This document shows, piece by piece, positions 16,799 to 23,752 of a DNA stretch of 64,000 nucleotides. Source of the stretch: Amycolatopsis dendrobii (GTDB taxonomy: Bacteria > Actinomycetota > Actinomycetes > Mycobacteriales > Pseudonocardiaceae). Both the position numbers and the translations under genes were made by a program. The notes beneath the pieces are model-generated. The model ran no database searches. It saw only the letters and a list, made by a program, of their open reading frames with translations, and was not told where the DNA came from. How positions within the stretch are numbered: the stretch's first letter is position 1; every line of letters starts with the position of its first letter. The DNA lies in assembly GCF_014145675.1 (NCBI RefSeq), contig NZ_JACGZW010000014.1:124001-188000 (forward strand). The letters run 5' to 3'.

Positions 16799-18406
16799 AT
16801 GAAACCGAACTGGGCCTTCAGCCTGGGCGAACTGTTCGATCACCGAAGCAGTTCCGGCAAGCCCATGACATTCCACCTGTCCCGGCCGCTGGACATCGAC
16901 CGGGAAGACCGCTCGAGCCTCGACCTGCCCGCGATCGCGGCCTTGGTCCGGGATTCCGCGGGCGTGCTGAGTAAAGCGGGCGTGAAACCCGGCGACCGGG
17001 TGGTCGTCTACAAAGCCAATCATTTCGACTGCATTCTGCTGGCCGCCGCGATCTCCCGGCTCGGCGCGGTCGCCGTGATGCTGTCCGGTTTGCTGGGAAA
17101 GGAAGCCGCACAAAGCCTGATCCGCCGGGTGGAACCGTCAGCGGTCGTCACCGACGCCGAACGCATCGAACGCGCGGAAATCACCCCCGAGGCGTTCCCG
17201 GATCTCGCCGGAAAGATCTTCAGCGTCAACGGCGACTCCCCGCACGCGCAGACCTACGCGGACCTCAAAGCGGAACCGCACCTGCACCCCGTCCCCCGCC
17301 GGGACGACGAACTCCTCATGCTCACCCACACCTCCGGCACCACCGGCATCCCCAAATTGATCATCTTCCCGCCAGCCACGATCCAAAAACAAATGGCCAG
17401 GCTGGAATGCCGCCATTTCCCGCCCCTGACGTTCCGCCGCAACGACGTCGTGGCCATGTTCACGCCCTACGTGCATGCCCGGGCCTTCACCTGGATCTAT
17501 TCGGTGCTGACGCTGTCCCCGGCCACCGTGCTGGCCATGGACGACAGCTCCCCGGACGTAGTCGACCGCGTTTTCCGCCGCTACCAGCCGACGTTCATGG
17601 AAGCCTTGCCGATCGACTATTCGGCCATGGCCCCGCTGATCCGCACCGGCGCGAACAACCCGTTCGCTCGTATCCGCTTGTTCGCCGGAAACTTCGACGC
17701 GATCCGCTGGCCGGTCATCCGCCGCTTCCTGAACGCGTCCCGGCACCCGTTCCCGCTCTGGCGCGACGGCTACGGCCAGTCGGAAACCGGCGGCATGGGC
17801 ATGACCGTGCTCTCGCGCCGCTCCGCGAACCGCCCGCGCGACCACAAACCCGGCCCGCGCGTCGTAGGCCGCCCGATGCCCGGTTTCGTCACCCTCAAGA
17901 TCGTCGATCCGGACACCTTCGAACCCGTCGACCGCGGCCGCCCCGGCCTGGTTCTGGCCAAAACAAAGGCCCGCTGCGCCGGCTACTACGGCGAACCCGA
18001 ACGCTGGAAGGAAAAACTGGTGGGCGACTGGTGGAACACCGGCGACATCGGCATCCTCACCCCGACCGGGGCATTGAAGATCGTCGACCGCGAGGTCAAC
18101 TTCGCGTCCGGCATCGGCTACCTGGAATTCGAAGACACCCTGGTAGACCGCCTGCCGGAAGGATCGGACGTCGCCATCCTCCCCCGTGACAACGACCTGC
18201 CCCTCCCCGTCGTCGCCACCCGGGACGGCCGCCTGGACGACATCGACTGGTCCCGGGCCCGCACCGGCCTCCCCGCACTGGCCGACCCCGTCGTCATCGC
18301 CGCGACGGACATGCCGAGAACCGCGACCGGCAAAATCGTGCGGGAAGAACTGCGCCGCACCCACCTGGACACCGTCGCCACCCCCGGCACGGGACGCTGG
18401 ACATGA
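16799..18406 (+). CDS. Adenylate-forming (AMP-binding) ligase of the CDPS cluster
   Basis: 535 residues from ATG 16799, with AGGAG 10 nt upstream. The phosphate-binding P-loop is LTHTSGTTGIPK near residue 178. The A5-type motif is GYGQSETGG near 325, and the hinge region is WWNTGDIGILTPTG. The C-terminal catalytic Lys lies in PRTATGKIVREEL. These place it in the ANL superfamily (acyl-CoA synthetases, NRPS adenylation domains, aryl-acid ligases). There is no fused or adjacent carrier protein. The hinge region DREVNFASGIGYLEFED departs from the usual R/K-D-x-I pattern. It probably activates a carboxylic acid as an adenylate and passes it to CoA or an amine. Its stop overlaps the start of the cyclodipeptide synthase gene by 4 bp. 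Confidence 0.85.
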   Translation: MKPNWAFSLGELFDHRSSSGKPMTFHLSRPLDIDREDRSSLDLPAIAALVRDSAGVLSKAGVKPGDRVVVYKANHFDCILLAAAISRLGAVAVMLSGLLGKEAAQSLIRRVEPSAVVTDAERIERAEITPEAFPDLAGKIFSVNGDSPHAQTYADLKAEPHLHPVPRRDDELLMLTHTSGTTGIPKLIIFPPATIQKQMARLECRHFPPLTFRRNDVVAMFTPYVHARAFTWIYSVLTLSPATVLAMDDSSPDVVDRVFRRYQPTFMEALPIDYSAMAPLIRTGANNPFARIRLFAGNFDAIRWPVIRRFLNASRHPFPLWRDGYGQSETGGMGMTVLSRRSANRPRDHKPGPRVVGRPMPGFVTLKIVDPDTFEPVDRGRPGLVLAKTKARCAGYYGEPERWKEKLVGDWWNTGDIGILTPTGALKIVDREVNFASGIGYLEFEDTLVDRLPEGSDVAILPRDNDLPLPVVATRDGRLDDIDWSRARTGLPALADPVVIAATDMPRTATGKIVREELRRTHLDTVATPGTGRWT

Positions 18407-19080
18407 TCAGCAACGGCTTCAGCGTGGAACCCTTGACCACGTCCTGCCGAGAGGTCTGGGAATCCCGCCGCCACGCGGTTTTCGGTGTCAGCCCGGGCAA
18501 CAGCTACTTCAACGTCGACCGCCTGCGTTCCACTTTGGACTGGCTGCAAACGGAATTCAAGCAAATCGACGTCGTCATCCCCGACAGCGCACTGAAACAC
18601 ACCTTCACCGCCCTGGGCTACGACGAGGCCAAGGCAGCGAAGAAGGCCCGGTCGGAAACCAACGTCCTGCGCAACCGAGTCCTCCGAGCATGGACGGACC
18701 TGGGCGGCCCAAGACCAGCCGACGGCCTGCACCGCATGTCCGAACTCTCGGAAAACCTCACCTACACCGAGGTTCTGGAGCACTGCACCCACCTGACCGC
18801 GGCGGACCCCACTCTGGCTTCAGCCAGCACAGAAATGACCAAAGAAGTGCTGGCTGCCAAAGGACTGACCGGCGATGCCACGCCCGCGCAAATCGCCGAA
18901 GCGAAAAACTACCTCATCGCCGAACTGCCTTTCTTCGTATCTTCCTGCAGAATCTTCGAGGTAGACGCCTCCCTGAACTTCTACCATCAACCCCTCCCCC
19001 TGGCGAACGTAATCTTCTCGGACGCCGCAGCCCTGAAACCAGAACCAGGCCAGGGCTACGCCACCATCCGCCCCGCCTGA
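18403..19080 (+). CDS. Cyclodipeptide synthase (NYH subfamily)
   Basis: 225 residues, ATG at 18403 overlapping the ligase stop. The catalytic Ser30 lies in FGVSPGNSYFN, with Asn33 three residues on. Tyr170 and Glu174 are in NYLIAELPFF, and Tyr194-His195 are in LNFYHQPLP. The spacing matches AlbC of Streptomyces noursei (Ser37, Asn40, Tyr178, Glu182, Tyr202, His203), so this is an NYH-type enzyme. The end GQGYATIRP also matches AlbC. Such enzymes take two aminoacyl-tRNAs and form a cyclic dipeptide (2,5-diketopiperazine) through a Ser-bound aminoacyl intermediate. The amino acids used cannot be read from the sequence by eye. It is the middle gene of a three-gene operon with a ligase and a methyltransferase. 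Confidence 0.9.
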   Translation: MISNGFSVEPLTTSCREVWESRRHAVFGVSPGNSYFNVDRLRSTLDWLQTEFKQIDVVIPDSALKHTFTALGYDEAKAAKKARSETNVLRNRVLRAWTDLGGPRPADGLHRMSELSENLTYTEVLEHCTHLTAADPTLASASTEMTKEVLAAKGLTGDATPAQIAEAKNYLIAELPFFVSSCRIFEVDASLNFYHQPLPLANVIFSDAAALKPEPGQGYATIRPA

Positions 19081-19094
19081 AACCGGAGATTTCG

Positions 19095-19835
19095 ATGACG
19101 GAATCCGTCGACCAGTACGACCAGGTAGCCACTGCTTTCGCCGACGTGGAAGCGATAATCAGCTTCGTCCGGGAAAACTTGGAATGGCCCTCGTTCAAGG
19201 ATTTGCTAGGCGACCTGCGCGGCCTGCGAGTACTGGACGTAGGCTGCGGCGAAGGCAGCTTCACCCGCCGCATCAAGCAGTTGGGCGCCGCGCAAGTAGT
19301 CGGCACCGACCTCTCGCCCGGCATGATCGCGCTGGCCCAGCAGGCGGAAGCGCGAAACCCGCAAGGCATCACCTACGAGGTCCAAGACCTGGCGGCAATG
19401 CCGCCCCAAGGCGAGTTCGACGTAGTGACAGCCATCCATGTCCTGCACTACGCGGACACCCGGAAGACCATGCAAACCATGGCGAACACCATGCACGCCA
19501 ACCTCAAACCGGGCGGCAAGCTGGCAATCCTGAGCGCGAACGCCAACTCCAGCGAAGAATCCGAAACCGCAGCGGGCTTCCGCACCTACCGCCCGGCGAA
19601 CCCCAAGGAAGGCGACAAGTTCAAGGTAGCCGTCCTGACGACGCCGCCCACGGAAATCGAAGTACACCACTGGCCCACGGAGACGATCGTCGAAGTCCTG
19701 GAAACCGCCGGGTTCACGAACGTCTCGTGGGATTTGGTGAAGCCCTCCGAGACTGTCGCCCCAGCTGACCAGGACCGTGCCGCTCGCTGCGCAAAGAACC
19801 CGACCAGCCTGACCATCACCGCGACAAAGCCGTAA
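19095..19835 (+). CDS. SAM-dependent methyltransferase of the CDPS cluster
   Basis: 246 residues from ATG 19095, 14 bp after the cyclodipeptide synthase gene. It is a class I fold: motif I VLDVGCGEGSF, the acidic residue of motif II in VVGTDLSPGM, and AIHVLHYAD before the post-I strand, then LKPGGKLAILSANA. The N-terminus MTESVDQYDQVATAF is typical of small-molecule N-, O- or C-methyltransferases. Methyltransferases that modify diketopiperazines are known beside CDPS genes in actinobacteria, so the product of the upstream enzyme is the likely acceptor. The operon ends here: a strong terminator follows 12 bp after the stop. Confidence 0.87.
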   Translation: MTESVDQYDQVATAFADVEAIISFVRENLEWPSFKDLLGDLRGLRVLDVGCGEGSFTRRIKQLGAAQVVGTDLSPGMIALAQQAEARNPQGITYEVQDLAAMPPQGEFDVVTAIHVLHYADTRKTMQTMANTMHANLKPGGKLAILSANANSSEESETAAGFRTYRPANPKEGDKFKVAVLTTPPTEIEVHHWPTETIVEVLETAGFTNVSWDLVKPSETVAPADQDRAARCAKNPTSLTITATKP

Positions 19836-19847
19836 CAGCACGCCCCC

Positions 19848-19888
19848 AACGCAGCCGGTTCGCGCGTCCAGCACGAACCGGCTGCGTT
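19848..19888 (+). terminator. Terminator closing the CDPS operon
   Basis: AACGCAGCCGGTTCG (19848-19862) and its exact complement at 19874-19888 form a perfect 15-bp stem with an 11-nt loop. It starts 12 bp after the methyltransferase stop and marks the end of the three-gene unit. From here to 20125 no gene or clear site was found. Confidence 0.75.
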
Positions 19889-20125
19889 GCGCATTCTCAG
19901 GACAAGCGGCACTCGTAGTAGTCGCGGCCGCCGCAATCACCGCAGTGGTGTTGTCCTCGCAGGACGCCAGGCCCGCTGCGAAACCATGCGCCCCCAATCC
20001 GGTTCAGGAGCAACCGGTGTCAACGAAGAGCGCACCAAGCAGCGGCGGGATCGAAGCCACAGAAAAACGGCAACCCCGCCGCCCCCTCTTGCAGAACCCC
20101 ACCAACCAAACGCACCCACCGCGAT

Positions 20126-20178
20126 GGGGGTCCAGGGGGCTGCGCCCCCTGGCGGGGGTTTGGGGGTCCGACCCCCAA
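20126..20178. repeat. Double-hairpin repeat, copy 1 (beyond ssrA)
   Basis: Hairpin A is CCAGGGGGC-TGC-GCCCCCTGG (20132-20152). Hairpin B is TTGGGGGT-CCG-ACCCCCAA (20160-20178). They are joined by CGGGGGT. A nearly identical pair lies at 30600-30649. Both copies sit 13-16 bp outside the terminator of a stable-RNA gene. Confidence 0.75.
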
Positions 20179-20193
20179 GGGGAATGACGAAGA

Positions 20194-20231
20194 AGAGCCC
20201 TAGCCCACGCGTACAGCGTGGGCAGGGCTCT
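20194..20231 (-). terminator. ssrA terminator
   Basis: AGAGCCCT-A-GCCCACGC, a 5-nt loop GTACA, then GCGTGGGC-A-GGGCTCT form a long stem immediately 3' of tmRNA. On the minus strand it runs into TCTTCTTCGTC, a weak T-rich tract. Placement 13 bp past the RNA's 3' end supports its role. Confidence 0.8.
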
Positions 20232-20244
20232 CCCGCGAATCGAG

Positions 20245-20616
20245 TGGAGGTGCCGGGAATTGAACCCGGGTCCTCTAGCGCCTCCTCAAGGCTTCTCCGT
20301 GCGCAGTCCGCTGTGTCTCTGCTTGGCCCCTTCAGTCACGCGAACAAGCTGAAGTGACGGGCCCAGCCACTGTTTGCTTCCCTACCGGGCCCCGTGGCCG
20401 GGACCGGCGGTAAGCCTCCTAGCTGATGCCGGCGACCGGGTCGGAGGCGACCCCGGGCCGACAGACTTGCTCTACTGCGATCAGGCAGCGAGAGCGAAGT
20501 CGCGCTGGCTATTGGCCTTGGCGCTTATTAGGTTGCGATGACGCTTGCGGTGGTCTCTCGCCTGCACCGGCACGCTTCCCTTGATTCAACGTCCAGAGTC
20601 GAAACCGTTCACCCCC
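20245..20616 (-). ncRNA. ssrA: Transfer-messenger RNA (tmRNA)
   Basis: The 5' end GGGGGTGAACGGTTTCGACT starts at 20616. The 3' end reads GGGTTCAATTCCCGGCACC to the discriminator A at 20245. The 7-bp acceptor stem (GGGGGTG with CACCTCC) pairs, and the T-arm is canonical. CCA is not encoded. The tag frame ends in codons for ANSQRDFALAA and a TGA at 20481-20483. The final ALAA is the usual degradation signal. tmRNA with SmpB (encoded at 25937-26419) rescues ribosomes stalled on broken messages and tags the products. It is transcribed leftward, with a terminator just after it. Confidence 0.95.
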
Positions 20617-20781
20617 TTGTAGGTGCTTGTAACCTCACCATCATAACCCGCGCGGCAACCCGATAATTCCGGCATGGGGTAGGGCTGGCCCCACCCCGAA
20701 GATGCCCGCTCGCCCCCTGGTTGCCCGGTGCCGCTCCGGCCATGCTGAGCAGGTCAGTTTCCGCAGTGAGGGAGCCCCGCC

Positions 20782-21474
20782 ATGGTCACCGTGCCCGCCG
20801 GTCGCAGTTTTGGGCGCCGCACTCCGCCGTTGGGCGGGGCGTTGGCGTATCTCCTGCTCAACCTGCCTGTCGGGATCCTCTCGTTCACGCTCATCGTGAC
20901 GCTCGGGTCGGCCGGGCTGGGGACGCTCATCGTGTGGCTGGGGGTTCCGCTGCTCGCGCTGCTCGTCCTGTTCGCGCGGACCGCGGGGCGGGTCGAGCGG
21001 GGGCGGGTGTTCGCGCTGCTCGACGTGTACATCGACGATCCGTATCTGCCGTTGCCGCCGTCAGGGCAGAAGCAGCGCTGGCTGACCCGGCTGAAGGACC
21101 CGGCGACCTGGCGTGACCTGTCCTACCTGTTCTTGCTCTTCCCGCTCGGCCTGGTGGAGTTCGTGCTGGTCGTGACGGTGTGGGCGGTCAGCTTGGGCCT
21201 GGTCGGACTGCCCGTCTACTACCGCTTCCTTCCGGACGGCGTCTACGCCTTCCCGAGCTACGATGTGCAGTGGTTCGTCGTCGACTCGACGGTGACCGCG
21301 CTGCCTTGGGCGGCGCTGGGGGTGCTGTTCGCCGCGATCGCCGTGGCCCTCACCAAGGGGCTGGCGGCCCTGCACGCCGCGTTCGCGGCCGGGTTCCTGC
21401 GGCCCACGGTCGCCCAGCGGCGGCGCATGGAGCGCTCGTGGAACGAGATCGACGGGATCACGGTGGCCGGATGA
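20782..21474 (+). CDS. Membrane sensor-domain protein (free-standing)
   Basis: 230 residues from ATG 20782 (GGGAG upstream). Four hydrophobic segments are seen (about 18-65 as a pair, then 113-150 and 170-200), with the cytosolic motif RWLTRLKDPATWRDLSYL between the pairs. The same motif in nearly the same place (RWLTRLSDPTTWRDLAYL) occurs in the kinase encoded next. This protein is therefore a free copy of that kinase's putative sensor domain. Its stop overlaps the kinase ATG by 4 bp. A role as co-sensor or regulator of the kinase is inferred. Confidence 0.82.
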   Translation: MVTVPAGRSFGRRTPPLGGALAYLLLNLPVGILSFTLIVTLGSAGLGTLIVWLGVPLLALLVLFARTAGRVERGRVFALLDVYIDDPYLPLPPSGQKQRWLTRLKDPATWRDLSYLFLLFPLGLVEFVLVVTVWAVSLGLVGLPVYYRFLPDGVYAFPSYDVQWFVVDSTVTALPWAALGVLFAAIAVALTKGLAALHAAFAAGFLRPTVAQRRRMERSWNEIDGITVAG

Positions 21475-22604
21475 CTGCGCAAGACCCGCCTCCGGAGCAC
21501 CCTCGTCCGCATCCGGCACGCACGATCGCGTACATGATCCCGTCGTTCGTGCTGCGCCTGCTGCAGTTCATCCTCATCGTGGTCGGCGCGACCGCCGGCA
21601 CGGCGACGCTCATCATCTGGATCGGCTTCCCGATCCTGCTGGCCGTCACCGGCTTCATCCGCTGGTCGGGCGACCTGGAGCGGCGCTGGGCCCGCCGGAT
21701 GCTCGGCACCCCGCTCGGCCCGGTCGAGCGGCTGCCGCTGGACGGGCAGCCGATGACCCGCCGCTGGCTGACCCGGCTGTCCGACCCGACGACCTGGCGT
21801 GACCTGGCTTACCTGATGGTCGCGTTCCCGCTGGCGATCGTCGAGCTGCCGATCGCGCTCGCGTCGATCGTGCTGCTGCCGATGGCGATCTGGGTGACGC
21901 CGTGGCTCGGCTGGTTGCACGGCAACCTGGCGCTGTCGCTGCTAGGCCCGAACCGCACGAAGAAGCTCGAAAAGAAGGCCGAACACCTCCAGGCGTCGCG
22001 GGCTCGTGGCGTGGACGCCGCGGAGGCCGAGCGCCGCCGGATCGAGCGTGACCTGCACGACGGCGCTCAGCAGCGGCTCGTGGCGGTCGCGATGAGCCTC
22101 GGCCGGGCGAAGTCGAAGTTCGACAACGACCCGAACGCGGTGCGCGACCTGATCGACGAGGCCCATTCGGACGCCAAGCTCGCCGTCTCCGAGCTGCGCG
22201 ACCTCGCCCGCGGCATCTACCCCGCCGTGCTCGGCGACCGCGGTCTCGACGCGGCCCTGTCCGCGCAGGCCGCGAAGTCGCCGATCCCGGTGGACGTGCA
22301 CGTGAACGTCGAGCCCCGGCCGCCGGCCGCGGTCGAGACCACCGCGTACTTCATCGTCGGCGAGACCCTCACCAACATCGCCAAGCACTCCGGCGCGACC
22401 GAGGCGATGGTGAAGGTCTGGCGCTCGGAAACGCACGTCATCACCGAAATCACCGACAACGGGCACGGCGGCGCCGAGGTGCGCCCTGGCGGTGGGCTCG
22501 CCGGGCTGGCCGACCGAGCGGCGACCATCGACGGCGTGATCACCGTCGTGAGCCCGGTCGGCGGGCCGACGGTCATCAGAGCGGACCTGCCGTGTCAATG
22601 GTGA
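21471..22604 (+). CDS. Sensor histidine kinase (HisKA_3 type)
   Basis: 377 residues from ATG 21471. Residues 15-160 form a four-helix membrane sensor domain, paralogous to the preceding protein. A coiled linker (KKLEKKAEHLQASRA) leads to the H box RRRIERDLHDGAQQRLVAV near residue 195. The ATPase has ETLTNIAKHSGA (N box) and EITDNGHGGAEVRPGGGLAG (D and G boxes). It should autophosphorylate on the His and pass phosphate to the response regulator encoded 57 bp downstream. Its signal is unknown. The tandem sensor copies suggest a complex of both proteins in the membrane. Confidence 0.9.
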   Translation: MTAQDPPPEHPRPHPARTIAYMIPSFVLRLLQFILIVVGATAGTATLIIWIGFPILLAVTGFIRWSGDLERRWARRMLGTPLGPVERLPLDGQPMTRRWLTRLSDPTTWRDLAYLMVAFPLAIVELPIALASIVLLPMAIWVTPWLGWLHGNLALSLLGPNRTKKLEKKAEHLQASRARGVDAAEAERRRIERDLHDGAQQRLVAVAMSLGRAKSKFDNDPNAVRDLIDEAHSDAKLAVSELRDLARGIYPAVLGDRGLDAALSAQAAKSPIPVDVHVNVEPRPPAAVETTAYFIVGETLTNIAKHSGATEAMVKVWRSETHVITEITDNGHGGAEVRPGGGLAGLADRAATIDGVITVVSPVGGPTVIRADLPCQW

Positions 22605-22607
22605 CCC

Positions 22608-22649
22608 GTCCGTGAGTGAATAGCCTCCGGGAGCTTTTCACTCACGGAC
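22608..22649. repeat. Palindrome between kinase and regulator genes
   Basis: GTCCGTGAGTGAA (22608-22620) and its exact complement TTCACTCACGGAC (22637-22649) flank a 16-nt loop that itself can pair (CTCC/GGAG). It fills most of the short gap between two co-oriented genes and ends 12 bp before the regulator ATG. It may lower read-through or fold over the ribosome site. The arms share GTCCGTGA with the element at 34560-34614. Confidence 0.6.
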
Positions 22650-22661
22650 CTGGGGGCCTTG

Positions 22662-23303
22662 ATGCGGGTAGTGATCGCCGAAGACGCCGTGTTGCTTCGG
22701 GCCGGGGTCACCCGATTGCTCGCCGACGAGGGCATTGAGACCGTCGCCGCGGTCGACAACGGGGACGATCTGCTCGGCGCGATCACCGAACACCGTCCTG
22801 ACCTGGCGATTGTCGACGTCCGGATGCCGCCGACGTTCACCGACGAGGGCCTGCGCGCGGCGCTGGCGGCCCGCAAGGAGATCGCCGGCCTGCCGGTGCT
22901 CGTGCTCTCGCAGTACGTCGAGGAAAGCTACGCGGTCGAGTTGCTGTCCGGAGGCGCCGGAGGCGTCGGCTACCTGCTGAAAGAGCGCGTCGCCGACGTG
23001 GACGAGTTCCTGGACGCGGTCCGGCGCGTCGCGGACGGCGGCACCGCCATCGACCCCGACGTCATCGCCCAGCTGATGGCCCGCGGCCGCCGCAATCCGC
23101 TCGATTCGCTCACCGCGCGCGAGTCCGAGGTGCTCGGCCTGATGGCGCAGGGACTGTCCAACAACGCCATCGCGAACTCGCTGGTGGTGTCGCACGGAGC
23201 GGTCGAAAAGCACATCGGCAACATCTTCTCGAAGCTCGGTCTCGAGGCCAGTTCCGAAGAACATCGCCGGGTTCGCGCGGTGCTGACCTACCTCGGCCGT
23301 TGA
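22662..23303 (+). CDS. NarL/FixJ-family response regulator
   Basis: 213 residues from ATG 22662. The receiver domain has VVIAEDAVLLRAGV, the phospho-Asp in LAIVDVRMPP near residue 50, and the Lys in GYLLKERVADVDEFL. The C-terminal LuxR-type helix-turn-helix is LTARESEVLGLMAQGLSN then GAVEKHIGNIFSKL. It pairs with the preceding kinase. A palindrome directly upstream may tune its expression relative to the kinase. An alternative TTG start one codon earlier is possible but has no better ribosome site. Confidence 0.9.
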   Translation: MRVVIAEDAVLLRAGVTRLLADEGIETVAAVDNGDDLLGAITEHRPDLAIVDVRMPPTFTDEGLRAALAARKEIAGLPVLVLSQYVEESYAVELLSGGAGGVGYLLKERVADVDEFLDAVRRVADGGTAIDPDVIAQLMARGRRNPLDSLTARESEVLGLMAQGLSNNAIANSLVVSHGAVEKHIGNIFSKLGLEASSEEHRRVRAVLTYLGR

Positions 23304-23361
23304 TACCCCTCACTCGAACTGACGGCAGCATCGACGGCGGTTCCTCGCCTACCATGGACTG

Positions 23362-23607
23362 ATGTCCGAGCCGAGCGAGGAGAGTCCGATGTCCGACCGC
23401 AGCGTCCGCTTCTTCGGCGGCCCGCTCGACGGCCGGGTGCAGGAACTCGCCGACGAGGAACCGGTTCCGGGCACCGTAGTGCGCCACATCCACCTGCACG
23501 GCGGCCCGAAAATCGAGACGCGGTACGAACTCGGCCTGACCGAGAACGGCTGGGCCTACCGGGTGCAGGCGCACGAGTCCGAGCCGGAGCCGGACACCCT
23601 CTCGTGA
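23362..23607 (+). CDS. Small conserved-looking protein of unknown function
   Basis: 81 residues from ATG 23362. An in-frame ATG at 23392 would give 71 residues, starting at SDRSVRFFGG. The centre reads FFGGPLDGRVQELADEE, then VRHIHLHGGPKIETRYELG. The ends are acidic. There is no signal peptide, membrane segment or metal motif. The pattern F-x-G-G-P-x-D-G occurs in small actinobacterial and phage proteins, but no function is known to me. A hairpin follows 7 bp after the stop. Confidence 0.55.
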   Translation: MSEPSEESPMSDRSVRFFGGPLDGRVQELADEEPVPGTVVRHIHLHGGPKIETRYELGLTENGWAYRVQAHESEPEPDTLS

Positions 23608-23613
23608 GTGTTT

Positions 23614-23633
23614 ATGCCGGTTGGAACCGGCAT
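23614..23633. terminator. Hairpin after the 81-residue gene
   Basis: ATGCCGGTT-GG-AACCGGCAT is a nearly uninterrupted 20-bp palindrome placed 7 bp past the stop. It has no T-run. Confidence 0.5.
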
Positions 23634-23752
23634 TGCCGTTCACGAGAACCCGCGGTAGGGCAAACCCCACCTTTCGCCTCCTGCTGACCCGACCCCGTTT
23701 TCGGTGGTCAGCACCGCTGTTTCCGCACCCGGAACGCGACAGGCTCTTCAGC

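Noticed and set aside
16292-20245. Integrated mobile element at ssrA
   Set aside because: No integrase, transposase, excisionase or repeat of the ssrA 3' end could be found; only the position is suggestive.
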